64,000 nucleotides of DNA from Spongiibacter sp. IMCC21906. GTDB taxonomy: Bacteria > Pseudomonadota > Gammaproteobacteria > Pseudomonadales > Spongiibacteraceae. Of this stretch, positions 1-8,879 are shown piece after piece (positions within the stretch are counted from its first letter, which is position 1; each line of letters opens with the position of its first letter). The stretch covers positions 2,846,501 to 2,910,500 of the forward strand of contig NZ_CP011477.1 of NCBI RefSeq assembly GCF_001010805.1, in the 5' to 3' direction. The notes under the pieces are model-generated. The model saw nothing but the letters and a program-made list of their open reading frames with translations, ran no database searches and was not told the origin of the DNA. The position numbers and the translations under genes are program-made.

Positions 1-232
1 ACTAAGGCAACTATACTGCCCCTAACCATGCCTGTATCTCCAGAATTAATGCAAGCCGCTAATGGTACTGGCCAGTGCAGCCCAGCTCAAGGGACAAATC
101 AACACTATCCGAGGGATTCATGCGTCTTGAAACCATTCGCTTGATCCCCCATCTAACACTTATGGCTATAATTGCCGCCATATGATCAAAAGCTTCGCCA
201 CCGAAAGCTGAGTTTAACCGGAGAATAAAATA
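1..232. other. Upstream stretch, no gene recognised
   Basis: No convincing coding frame is seen on either strand. One frame is open from the window edge for about 50 codons but resembles nothing I recognise. The last bases carry a GGAG ribosome-binding site (about 220-223) that belongs to the gene starting at 233. Confidence 0.4.
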
Positions 233-721
233 ATGCGTCTACTGTATTTGAGCCTGATTTTACTATTGACTCCTTTGGCCCAGGCCGCAGAGCCGTTACG
301 GGTCGACCCAATAACGCCCTTAGACCAACGATTTATGGACAATGCCACCGCCGAACTGAACAGCTTAGCTCAAATTAAGACAGGGCGTAGCTTCAGTGGT
401 GAGCGGGAGCGAGACCTGGAGCTATTGCAACTGATGTTAGACCGCAACCTGGTAGATGGCGACGACACCAAGCTCATGCAGGCGATGGGCATCGTGATGG
501 CCCAACATTTACAAAAAGCCCACAATCTTAAGTGGGTTATCTACGTCGACAATGTCGGGCGTAGCCGGGCATTGGAAGTGCCGTTTAAAGAAGATTTTAT
601 TTTCCCAGTGACGCAAATCTCCAGTCGTGCTGCCGTCGGCGCCGACATTAATGTGCAAGCCATCTACGATAAGCTAGAAAAGGAAGTCGCCCAAATTCGT
701 AAAAAAATTATTGTTCATTAA
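233..721 (+). CDS. Secreted DUF3806-like hypothetical protein
   Basis: A 162-residue protein with an N-terminal signal peptide (hydrophobic LLYLSLILLLTPLAQA, probable cleavage after AQA near residue 18), so it is exported to the periplasm. The body is a small alpha/beta domain. The pattern of a variable-length helix, LDRNLV and a later VIYVDNVG strand reminds me of the DUF3806 family, whose function is unknown. The start is the ATG at 233, with GGAG about ten bases upstream. It is monocistronic and converges on the AEC transporter, with a shared hairpin between them. Being a real gene is well supported; the family assignment is from memory and moderate. Confidence 0.75.
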   Translation: MRLLYLSLILLLTPLAQAAEPLRVDPITPLDQRFMDNATAELNSLAQIKTGRSFSGERERDLELLQLMLDRNLVDGDDTKLMQAMGIVMAQHLQKAHNLKWVIYVDNVGRSRALEVPFKEDFIFPVTQISSRAAVGADINVQAIYDKLEKEVAQIRKKIIVH

Positions 722-724
722 ACC

Positions 725-746
725 TTATTCAGGCGCTGCTGAATAA
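725..746. terminator. Inverted repeat between convergent genes
   Basis: TTATTCAG (725-732) pairs perfectly with CTGAATAA (739-746) across a 6-base loop, four bases after the stop of the DUF3806-like gene. Flanking A/T runs are short on both sides. It could end transcription of both convergent neighbours; the stem is AT-rich, so efficiency is uncertain. Confidence 0.5.
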
Positions 747-758
747 AAGGTCACAAAA

Positions 759-1646
759 TCAAAGGCCAATGAAATACAACAATAAGGGAATGGTAAAAAA
801 GCTCAGTAGCGTTGACCACAATACCATTCCCGCCACCGCATCGGGCTGACGCCGGTACTGCAACGCCAGCAAGTAATTAAACACTGCTGCGGGTGTTGCC
901 GATTGCAGCAAAATCACTTTTCTCATCAAGCCCTGCAAATCCAGCAAATGTACGGTCAACAACCCTGCTCCCAGTCCTACTGCCAGCCGCAAACAGGCTA
1001 AAAGAAGAGCCTTAGCCACACCACCCGGACGCAAACTACTCAGCGACACACCCAGCGTAATTAGCATTAACGGCACTGTCACCCCGCCCAGAATATCCAA
1101 GGTGTTTATCGCCGCCTTGGGCAACTGCCAGGCGCATATCACCATCAATCCCGCAAACACACCAGCATAGACAATCGGTGAGCGGGTCACTGCACCGATT
1201 GCTCCAGGCCCATTCAGTATTGCCACACCAATGGAAAAATGCGCCAGCGTAGTAACAACAAAAATCCCCAGTCCAATAGCCAAACCCGGCTCACCAAAAG
1301 CAAATAAGCACAGTGGTAAGCCCATATTGCCGTAGTTGCCAAATACCAGCGGCACCAAAAAATCCCGCGCAGGAAAACGAAACACCAGGCAAATAACCGC
1401 CGCAATCAACAGTGATAAAAACAGCAGTAGTAGGGTTGCCTGAGCCGAAATACGCAACTGCTCCAGTGAAACATCCACCGTGGCGAAGGTACCCACAATC
1501 AATGCAGGCGCACCCACCCACATGACCAAGCGACGTACAAACTCTTGATCGAAGGGTTGATTTGTCCGCGCCCAAACGATCCCCAGGCCGGCACACAGCA
1601 TCACAGGTAAAATAACCGGCAGTAAAGGGGTTACAATGGAGAACAC
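759..1646 (-). CDS. AEC family (auxin efflux carrier-like) transporter
   Basis: A 295-residue integral membrane protein with about ten hydrophobic segments spread over the full length and no large soluble domain. Sequence features such as VFGNYGNMGLPL in the first half and a late LLQSATPAAVFNYLLA segment, with the conserved Asn-Pro/Gly region in between, match bacterial AEC permeases (Mem_trans family), which move small carboxylates or other anions across the inner membrane. Length is normal for the family (about 300). The start is a GTG at 1646 with a weak GGA upstream. The substrate cannot be deduced; the only co-directional neighbour is pyruvate kinase, about 95 bases upstream. Confidence 0.85.
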   Translation of the reverse strand: MFSIVTPLLPVILPVMLCAGLGIVWARTNQPFDQEFVRRLVMWVGAPALIVGTFATVDVSLEQLRISAQATLLLLFLSLLIAAVICLVFRFPARDFLVPLVFGNYGNMGLPLCLFAFGEPGLAIGLGIFVVTTLAHFSIGVAILNGPGAIGAVTRSPIVYAGVFAGLMVICAWQLPKAAINTLDILGGVTVPLMLITLGVSLSSLRPGGVAKALLLACLRLAVGLGAGLLTVHLLDLQGLMRKVILLQSATPAAVFNYLLALQYRRQPDAVAGMVLWSTLLSFFTIPLLLYFIGL

Positions 1647-1741
1647 ATTGATATCCGATTAATTAGTGGTCACCACCCCAATAGCGGAGATGGCGGCGAG
1701 AAAGCAGAAGACGGCTTTCTCTACCCAAAGAGACTGACTGA

Positions 1742-3163
1742 CTAACTGAGCCGAAGCATTTTTAAGGTATTGGTGTGGCCATCGACTCCTACCGTGTCGC
1801 CCATGGTCACCAGAATCAAATCACCACAACTTACTTCACTGCGGGCCTTCAAGGCCGTTACGCAATCATCGATAGACGCATCGGCGCTATCTGTTGGCAA
1901 CGCATATACTCCGCGATACAAACTGACTCGCGTGCAGGTTTCCCGGTTGCGACTAAAGGCATAGATAGGAATACCCGAGGTTAAGCGCGACATCAATAAC
2001 ACCGTGCGCCCCGTTTCCGTGAGCGACACAATCGCCTTAACGCCTTTTTGATGATTAGCAGCATAGACGGCGCTCATCGCCAGGGTTTCTTCCACCGACT
2101 CAAACTGTCGTTCCAATCGATAACTGGACTTGCGCGCTGAGGGATACAGCTCGGCACCCTCGCAGTTTCTTGCCATGGCGATAACCGTTTCCACCGGGTA
2201 CTGCCCCGAAGCGGTCTCAGCTGACAGCATCACCGCGTCAGTACCATCCAGAACAGCATTGGCGACATCAAACACTTCTGCCCGGGTCGGAACCGGGTTC
2301 TGAATCATCGACTCCATCATCTGCGTCGCGGTAATCACTGGGCGATTTAACACCCGCGAGCGTTTGATAATATGCTTTTGCAAACCAATCAAACTGGCAT
2401 CGCCAATTTCGACGCCCAAGTCACCGCGAGCCACCATCACCCCATCGCAGGCGCGAATCAAATCATCTAAATGCTCGTCATTAGCGACGGCTTCAGCCCG
2501 CTCAATTTTGCCAATAATATGGGCAAAACAGCCAGCCTGTTGCAGTTTAGCTCTGGCATCACGAATATCTTCAGCGCTGCTGGGAAAGGACACCGCGATA
2601 AAATCCAGCCCCAACTCGGCAGCAAGATCAATGTCCACCATGTCTTTTTCCGTCAGCGCCGGTGCCGAGAGGCCACCACCCAGTCGGTTGATGCCCTTAC
2701 GGGAATGCAAATTACCGGCGCTTTCAGAGATACAAAACACCTCTTCTCCTTCCACACGATCTACTAACAATCGCAGGCGACCATCATCCAGCAGTAAAAT
2801 ATCCCCAGCCGCAACAGAGCGGGCGAGCGGCTCATAATCAACACCAATATGCGTTGCATCACCCTCGCCATCGGCCAGGCGGGTATCCAGCACCAACTCC
2901 AGACCCGGTTGTAAACGAATGGGGTCCTCAGCCAACTTGCGTAACCGGATTTTGGGACCTTGCAGATCACCCAAAATACCCACATAGCGTTCTTGCTTCG
3001 CCGCAATTTCGCGAATCAATGCCGCCCGGGCTTTATGCTCATCACCGGTACCATGAGAAAAATTCAGACGAAAAACATTCACGCCTGCGCGGACCATCTC
3101 GGCCAACAACTCAGGAGAATCACAGGCGGGGCCTACCGTAGCTACGATTTTGGTTCGACGCAT
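1742..3163 (-). CDS. pyk: Pyruvate kinase
   Basis: Catalyses phosphoenolpyruvate + ADP to pyruvate + ATP, the last step of glycolysis, in the cytoplasm. The 473-residue protein opens with RRTKIVATVGPACDSPE, has the NFSHG substrate motif near residue 35, the DLQGPKIR motif near 70, the metal/PEP-binding block GVMVARGDLGVEIG near 240 and the PVITATQMMESM signature near 275. An allosteric C-terminal domain follows. Length is typical of the PykA type. It stands alone, with 215 bases to the next upstream gene. The ATG at 3163 gives the correct family N-terminus, although the ribosome-binding site is weak. Confidence 0.97.
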   Translation of the reverse strand: MRRTKIVATVGPACDSPELLAEMVRAGVNVFRLNFSHGTGDEHKARAALIREIAAKQERYVGILGDLQGPKIRLRKLAEDPIRLQPGLELVLDTRLADGEGDATHIGVDYEPLARSVAAGDILLLDDGRLRLLVDRVEGEEVFCISESAGNLHSRKGINRLGGGLSAPALTEKDMVDIDLAAELGLDFIAVSFPSSAEDIRDARAKLQQAGCFAHIIGKIERAEAVANDEHLDDLIRACDGVMVARGDLGVEIGDASLIGLQKHIIKRSRVLNRPVITATQMMESMIQNPVPTRAEVFDVANAVLDGTDAVMLSAETASGQYPVETVIAMARNCEGAELYPSARKSSYRLERQFESVEETLAMSAVYAANHQKGVKAIVSLTETGRTVLLMSRLTSGIPIYAFSRNRETCTRVSLYRGVYALPTDSADASIDDCVTALKARSEVSCGDLILVTMGDTVGVDGHTNTLKMLRLS

Positions 3164-3378
3164 GGAGAATAAAACCTTATTTCAATGGGAGGTTTAACAG
3201 ACTTACAATATTACACAGGTTCACGGAGGGCTTCGATAGGAAGTCTGTCATTGGCTGTAAACAAGCCTATTTCACGAAGTATCAGACACTTTTTGATTGC
3301 AGTAACCACGTGGATAGAATGGGCGGATTGAATGGATAGCATCAATGCGTTAACGCAGTGGAGTTAATCCCAACAGCA

Positions 3379-4134
3379 TTACCGCAATAAGGCCTGACCG
3401 CCATCGACCGGTATGGTGTGACCAGTGATATAAGCCGAATCGGCACTGCACAAAAACACCACCACCCGGCCAATATCTTCTTCGCAATCACCTACGCGCC
3501 CCAATGGGACGGTTTCCAGAAAGTCAGCGACCTCGTCTTCACCGCTTTCTACCCAGCTGGCCATAGCCGGTGAATTAGCCAAAGGCATGATGCAGTTCAC
3601 TCGGATATTATCGACACCCCATTCGCAAGCTGCTGCCCGGCTTAACGCTCGAATCGCTTCTTTAGCCGCAGCGTAAGCACCATAACCAGCAGAATCGGCT
3701 TTAACTGCAGCAGAGCTGGCTACATTGACCACAGCACCTTCCCCGCGTAAAAAAGGGTAACAGGCTTTAAGAAAACGAAAGGTGGCCAAGGGACCGGAAT
3801 CCATCCCCAGGTGATACTCGTCTTCACTGAGTTCCAGAATATCGCCCAAGGGCAGGATTTGAGCATTGTTGATCAGGATATCGATGCCGCCAAACTCATC
3901 AACAACCTCTTGCACCGCTGATTCAATATCCTCAAGCTCCATCACGTCACACACAAAGGCTTCCGCCCGGCCACCTCGGCGATGAATTTCAGCGCAGGTC
4001 GCTTCCAAGCTCGGCAGGTTTCGACCCAATACTGCAACCGCTGCACCTTCCGCCGCCAAGGCCAACGCAATACCCGCCCCAACGCCTTGCCCGCCGCCGG
4101 TAACGAGTGCGACCTTTTTGTCTAAAACTGACAT
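3379..4134 (-). CDS. SDR family NAD(P)-dependent oxidoreductase
   Basis: A 251-residue classical short-chain dehydrogenase. The Rossmann glycine motif TGGGQGVGAGIA is near residue 11, the active-site Ser lies in NVASSAAV, and the YxxxK pair is in YGAYAAAKEA. It ends with the usual SAYITGHTIPVDGG. The usual NNAG motif reads NNAQ (LINNAQIL), a mild departure in the structural motif near the active site. The start is well fixed by GGAGG seven bases before the ATG. It is transcribed alone. The alcohol or ketone substrate is unknown; 3-oxoacyl reductase or secondary alcohol dehydrogenase roles are both possible. Confidence 0.88.
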   Translation of the reverse strand: MSVLDKKVALVTGGGQGVGAGIALALAAEGAAVAVLGRNLPSLEATCAEIHRRGGRAEAFVCDVMELEDIESAVQEVVDEFGGIDILINNAQILPLGDILELSEDEYHLGMDSGPLATFRFLKACYPFLRGEGAVVNVASSAAVKADSAGYGAYAAAKEAIRALSRAAACEWGVDNIRVNCIMPLANSPAMASWVESGEDEVADFLETVPLGRVGDCEEDIGRVVVFLCSADSAYITGHTIPVDGGQALLR

Positions 4135-4335
4135 TTTCCACCTCCAGCAGAAACCACTACGGATGCAAAAGCCTGCACACTACACAATAAAGCGCTTTAG
4201 GAGTATAGACTAGAACAAGCCTTTCACGCTTAAAAGGTAAAAGACATCCGCTGCTGAGACAGGTAACGCAAAACGCGGTGAAAAGGGATTGCAACCCAGG
4301 CCAAACATTAACAGATTTAGTGATGTTGCCAGCGA

Positions 4336-5214
4336 TTAGGACACTCTTTCCACATCAACTGCCACAGACAGTTTTTGATTGCTGCCGCCGCCAAACACGA
4401 TGCCCTTGAGCGGGGTCACATCTGAATAATCTCGACCCCAGCCAGTGGTGACATGCTGATCTGCCGGAATAATGTCATTCGTCGGATCAAAATCTAACCA
4501 GTCATCACCCGGCACAAAAACAGAAAACCACGCATGGGAGGCATCGGCACCTTGCAGCTTCACCTGCCCCGGTGGCGGCAGGGTCTCCAGATAACCGCTC
4601 ACATACCGGCTTGCGTAGCCAAGGCTTCGCAGCACAGCTATAGCAAGATGAGCAAAGTCCTGACAAACACCCCGTCGGTTTTTCATAACATCCGCCAACG
4701 GCGTGGCCACGGTAGAAAAACTGGGGTCGTACTGAAAATCCTTATAAATACGGCTATTGAGCGCCGTCACCGCCTCAACAAAAGCATTCTCTGGCAAAAA
4801 CAGATCCCGAGCATAATCGCCAATTTCCTGGCTGCCACTCAACATCGGCGAGTCAAAACAAAACTCCGACGCTTCTATATCATCTTGGGACTGACCGCTA
4901 TTTAAAGCTGCCAGCACCTCGCCACAGGTAATACCGCTGCTAAGCAATCTGGATTCAGAGGGAGCGACTTCTATTTCACTTTCTACCGTCACCTCAAGGC
5001 TCCGATGGGGCTTTTCTACCGAAAAATGGCACACCACATTGCCGTAATAATCCTCTCGGCGGATTCGTGTCGCCGGGATAGGATCAATACTGATATTGCT
5101 ATAAATCACCCGCTGACCACGACAATCTCTAGGAATCAAATAGGCGATGTTATAGCCCTGGCTCACTTGATCGGCGTAGTTATATTTAGTGGTGTGACTG
5201 ATGCGATATCTCAT
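4336..5214 (-). CDS. Transglutaminase-like protein of ATP-grasp/alpha-E cluster
   Basis: A 292-residue cytoplasmic protein with an N-terminal bacterial transglutaminase N domain (beta-rich, RYRISHTTKYNYADQV) followed by a papain-fold transglutaminase core. The likely catalytic triad is complete: Cys184 in RRGVCQDFAH, His227 in DASHAWFSV and Asp243 in WLDFDPTND. In this family the fold acts as a peptidase or amide-exchange enzyme. Its start codon overlaps the stop of the upstream ATP-grasp/alpha-E gene by four bases, so the two are translationally coupled. In published comparative genomics such genes travel with circularly permuted ATP-grasp and alpha-E proteins and are thought to process a peptide made by them; the substrate is unknown. 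Confidence 0.9.
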   Translation of the reverse strand: MRYRISHTTKYNYADQVSQGYNIAYLIPRDCRGQRVIYSNISIDPIPATRIRREDYYGNVVCHFSVEKPHRSLEVTVESEIEVAPSESRLLSSGITCGEVLAALNSGQSQDDIEASEFCFDSPMLSGSQEIGDYARDLFLPENAFVEAVTALNSRIYKDFQYDPSFSTVATPLADVMKNRRGVCQDFAHLAIAVLRSLGYASRYVSGYLETLPPPGQVKLQGADASHAWFSVFVPGDDWLDFDPTNDIIPADQHVTTGWGRDYSDVTPLKGIVFGGGSNQKLSVAVDVERVS

Positions 5215-7775
5215 TGCAAGCCCCTGCCACTCATCTCGATAGGCTGGGGACCAGACGCGTGCTCAAAATAGCGATCTGCCAGACAACGAGCTGCGGCCTT
5301 GAGGTCTTCATCCAAGGTTTTCAGAAAGATATCGAGCTGCAGGAAATGACCGCTTTCGGTATCCAGCTTAGACAGCTCGGTTAAAGAAGACAGCAGCAAG
5401 CTATTAATGGCTCGAATAACACAGCGCATATCATCACCCACCTGCACGCCACGAGTTGGCCCGGTTACATCTTCAAGGTGGCCTTTTAATGCTTCTAACT
5501 GGAACAGTACCGAGCGGGGGTTCTCGGGGTCGAAGATAAGCAATTCCAAGCCCTTATCCAAACGATAACCCACCCGATAATAGCGCTTATACACAATCCT
5601 CGATTCCAAGCTGGCCAAAACCGGTTTGAGCAGTGGCACCCCGTGACCGTCGGCCCCGGCAACCAAGGTGTGGCGCAGCAATTCCACGGTGCGTTGGGCG
5701 CGCTCAATACGCCGACCAATTTCCATAAACCGCCAAGCTCGGCTGCGCACCATGCTTTCTTGGCTTAAACCCGACAAGGCCAGCAAGGTGGTAATCAAGG
5801 GATCTAATAGCTCTTCTGGTGCCGCTTGTAAGCTAGAGGCCAAATTGCTATTCAGATATTCCATGCCGTCTCTGACATCGTTTATCAGCCGCAGCATATC
5901 ATTGGACAACAGCTCTTTTACGCCACCTGCAGAATGCAGTATGGATTCTAGGCAATGGGCGATACTACCCTGGCGGGCACGGTTTGCCACCAAATCTAAA
6001 AGCTCTTGCTCAGGGGCGGAAAAATCCGCATTTTTGGCAGTAAAACCGGGGTAGCTGGCAGTCAAATGGGTGACCGCTCGCAACAATGATCGGCGCATAT
6101 TCTCACGTAAGGGCTCAATGCTATTGAGTTCTTCAAACGCGGTGCGCACCAGGCGCAAACCCGACTCCGCCCGTTCCGCATAACGACCAAACCAATACAG
6201 GTTTTCAATAACCCGGCTAGGCAAGCTAAAGCTGCGATCCATTTTTTGCCGAGCCATAAAGTCATCAGGCTGGGCGTCTTGCACCTCTGGCTCGGATTCG
6301 AGTATCCACGTATCTTTGCTGGCGCCAGCAAACTGACTGACAATATGCAAGGTATCTTCGCTACTGCCCACACGGGTCAGGCCGCCGGGCATCACGTTAT
6401 AGGAGTTGCCACTGGCAACCGTAAAACCTCGCAGGACCAAAGGGCGACTACTAAACGAGGCGCCACTGAGAACCGGCGTCTGAGAGGGCGTCACCGCAGC
6501 TTGAGCAACGTAATCATTGGGTTTGGCCAAAACGTGATTTAACAGCTCTTGGCGCTTTTCTGGCGGCAAATCACTGACAAAAAGACTGTGCTTACCCGGC
6601 AAACGGAATGTCGGTCGTATTAACAGTTCATTAAAATGCGCTTTTACATATGCCAAATCGGCCGGGTCGCCACACCACCAGGTTTGTACCGAGTTCAGCC
6701 GCAGCTCTCGCCCTAAAAAGTGCTGGGCGATAGCGGGCATATATTTCGCTAATACCGGATTTTCCAGTACGCCACTCCCCACTGGGTTGGCAATGACCAC
6801 TCCGCCGCTGCGAGCCACTTCCAATAAGCCAGGCACCCCCAGAGACAGATCCTGGCGCGCCACTAGAGGATCGGTATAAGCATCATCCACCCGCCGCAAG
6901 ACCACATCGACCCGGCGCAAGCCGTCCAGCGACTTTAACCACACACTGCCTTTGCGAACGGTGAGATCTCGGGATTGCACCAACGGGTAACCAAGATAGT
7001 TAGCCAGATAGGCATCTTCAAAGGAGTTTTCTTTAAACGCACCTTCGGTCAGATAAACCACCAAGGGCGAATCTTTCGATTGGCTGAGTTCGGCCATTTT
7101 CCGGCGCCAAGCCAGAAAGAAGTTAGACAGACGATGCACATGCGCATCCCGGAACAAACTGGGCATTACCCGCCGCAACACGGTGCGGTTTTCAAGTGAA
7201 TACCCTGTTCCTGAAGGCGCTTGAGTACGATCGCCAATCACCAGCCACTCGCCGTTGTTATCCCGCACTAGGTCGGAGGCATGAAAAATCAGCTGATGTT
7301 CGCCGGGCACGCGAATACCGTCACAGGCTCGCATAAAGCCCCGATGCCCGTATAACGCGGCAGGAGGGATAATTCGATGTTTGAGTAGATTTCGCTCGCC
7401 GTAAATATCATCGAGAATCAGGTTGAGCAACTCTGCCCGTTCTCTCAGGGCGTTTTCTATCACTTCCCACTCTTGACTGGACAGGATCAGCGGCAGCAGG
7501 TCCAGGTTCCAAGTGTGACTGATATTAAGCTGATCGCCAGGGCTGTAACTGGCGCCATCATCTCGAAGAATGCGTTTTGCAGTGCGCTGACGCTCAAGCA
7601 AGGCTTCGGGTCCCATGCTGCGTAAAACCTGCATGGGGTAATGCCAATGCTCCCGAATCGCGCCCTGCTTATCGACAACCTCATCGTACTGGTTATGTTT
7701 GGGCGTGTAGTTAAAGCGGTCTAAAGGCATAGAATTGGAACCGCCAGATTGGGATTGAGTCGCCGTTTTTTGCAT
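5211..7775 (-). CDS. Fused circularly permuted ATP-grasp + alpha-E protein
   Basis: An 854-residue fusion. Residues about 80-500 are a type-2 circularly permuted ATP-grasp domain, with segments such as GDRTQAPSGTGYSLENRTV, VVLRRVDDAYTDPL and ANPVGSGVLENPVLAKYMP, and a late SKDTWILESEPE. Residues about 530-840 are an alpha-E helical domain beginning SRVIENLYWFGRYAERAESG. ATP-grasp enzymes form amide bonds from carboxylates, so a peptide ligase role is likely. The two halves correspond to the two separate proteins encoded just upstream, so the operon has one fused and one split module. The alternative start at codon 16 (MPLDRFNY) has a GGCGG upstream and is equally plausible. The downstream transglutaminase overlaps by four bases. 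Confidence 0.9.
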   Translation of the reverse strand: MQKTATQSQSGGSNSMPLDRFNYTPKHNQYDEVVDKQGAIREHWHYPMQVLRSMGPEALLERQRTAKRILRDDGASYSPGDQLNISHTWNLDLLPLILSSQEWEVIENALRERAELLNLILDDIYGERNLLKHRIIPPAALYGHRGFMRACDGIRVPGEHQLIFHASDLVRDNNGEWLVIGDRTQAPSGTGYSLENRTVLRRVMPSLFRDAHVHRLSNFFLAWRRKMAELSQSKDSPLVVYLTEGAFKENSFEDAYLANYLGYPLVQSRDLTVRKGSVWLKSLDGLRRVDVVLRRVDDAYTDPLVARQDLSLGVPGLLEVARSGGVVIANPVGSGVLENPVLAKYMPAIAQHFLGRELRLNSVQTWWCGDPADLAYVKAHFNELLIRPTFRLPGKHSLFVSDLPPEKRQELLNHVLAKPNDYVAQAAVTPSQTPVLSGASFSSRPLVLRGFTVASGNSYNVMPGGLTRVGSSEDTLHIVSQFAGASKDTWILESEPEVQDAQPDDFMARQKMDRSFSLPSRVIENLYWFGRYAERAESGLRLVRTAFEELNSIEPLRENMRRSLLRAVTHLTASYPGFTAKNADFSAPEQELLDLVANRARQGSIAHCLESILHSAGGVKELLSNDMLRLINDVRDGMEYLNSNLASSLQAAPEELLDPLITTLLALSGLSQESMVRSRAWRFMEIGRRIERAQRTVELLRHTLVAGADGHGVPLLKPVLASLESRIVYKRYYRVGYRLDKGLELLIFDPENPRSVLFQLEALKGHLEDVTGPTRGVQVGDDMRCVIRAINSLLLSSLTELSKLDTESGHFLQLDIFLKTLDEDLKAAARCLADRYFEHASGPQPIEMSGRGLQ

Positions 7776-7946
7776 GAGTTTCGGGTTTCCGCGACGCGAC
7801 GGTCATTACGATAACAGTTATTACGATAGTAAGGGCCGCGGGTCCCTTAATAGCGGGCAATCGCGAGAAAGCAGACTACCGCAGTTCCCCACATCCAGCA
7901 AACGCATTACACCGCAAATTTCTGCTCTGTTGAGGGTAACCAGCCT

Positions 7947-8879
7947 TCAGCTGGGCGTAAACCAGGTGTCATTGATGACATTATTCAGCCCCCCTAAACT
8001 CCGTTGCAATTCATCCAGATGGGCGGGCAAACCCTCAAAAACATCGTCGTAATGGTCACCCTTTTCAACCTTTTTGATCAACTGATCCAAGAATTTGCCC
8101 ACCGGCATTCCGCCCGGCAGGACGCCTGCAGAGCTACGCATATCCAATAAGCATGCCGCAACAGCCCGGGGAAACAAGGTGTCTTCTAACAAGAATCGAG
8201 CAGAATCCTCGCCGTTCAACGACACTTTCATGGTCCGACGGAAGGGCATAATCGCATTGAGGGTGCCCAGCACACTGCTCCAAACCGCATCGGTGACGTG
8301 AACGCTGTCATGCTCAAAACAATCGACCGACATTCTTGAGCCAGCTTCCAGCGTTCGCAGGGTCATATCTGCGGTTTCCAAACTGCGCCCCAACACCAGA
8401 AAATGCCAAGCATCGTCTCGGCGCATGGTGTCAGAGATCAAACCATTAATTTGCTGGCAGGTTTTGATGATATCGCCGAGAAATTCATTACGGTGGCGGC
8501 GGTTGATGCCCTGCTGCATATTCTCGTTAACAAAAATCTGAAACTCATTCACCAGCTCCCAACATTCAGCGGGCAAAATATCCCGTGTGGTACGAATATT
8601 TTCCCGCACCATGGTCAGTGATGACGTTAATGACGACAAATTACTGGTATCTTCCAGTAAAAATTTAATAACGCGCTTCTCATCTTTTACCGAAAACCGT
8701 CGCTCATACTCCTGGTGACTCCCACTGGCAACCACCAAATTATGCCAGCTGATGCCGGTATCTTTGGGTAAATCAAACAACAGCGAGGTATAGACATTAA
8801 TCAGCCTAGCCATGCTCTCAACCCGCTCTAAATACCGGGCAAACCAGTAAACCCGCTCAGCAACTCGAGATAACATCAT
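7947..8879 (-). CDS. Alpha-E domain-containing protein
   Basis: A 310-residue, almost wholly helical protein of the alpha-E (DUF403) family. It opens MLSRVAERVYWFARYLERVE, the same signature that starts the C-terminal half of the neighbouring fusion protein. The fold has no known enzymatic activity; it is found next to circularly permuted ATP-grasp proteins and is presumed to assist them. Its ATG overlaps the stop of the upstream ATP-grasp gene by four bases (ATGA), so translation is coupled. 171 bases separate it from the fusion gene downstream; no gene is seen in that gap. Confidence 0.9.
   Translation of the reverse strand: MMLSRVAERVYWFARYLERVESMARLINVYTSLLFDLPKDTGISWHNLVVASGSHQEYERRFSVKDEKRVIKFLLEDTSNLSSLTSSLTMVRENIRTTRDILPAECWELVNEFQIFVNENMQQGINRRHRNEFLGDIIKTCQQINGLISDTMRRDDAWHFLVLGRSLETADMTLRTLEAGSRMSVDCFEHDSVHVTDAVWSSVLGTLNAIMPFRRTMKVSLNGEDSARFLLEDTLFPRAVAACLLDMRSSAGVLPGGMPVGKFLDQLIKKVEKGDHYDDVFEGLPAHLDELQRSLGGLNNVINDTWFTPS

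Noticed and set aside
2364-2837. 157-codon rightward frame opposite pyruvate kinase
   Set aside because: It lies entirely antisense to a clear pyk gene and resembles no protein family.
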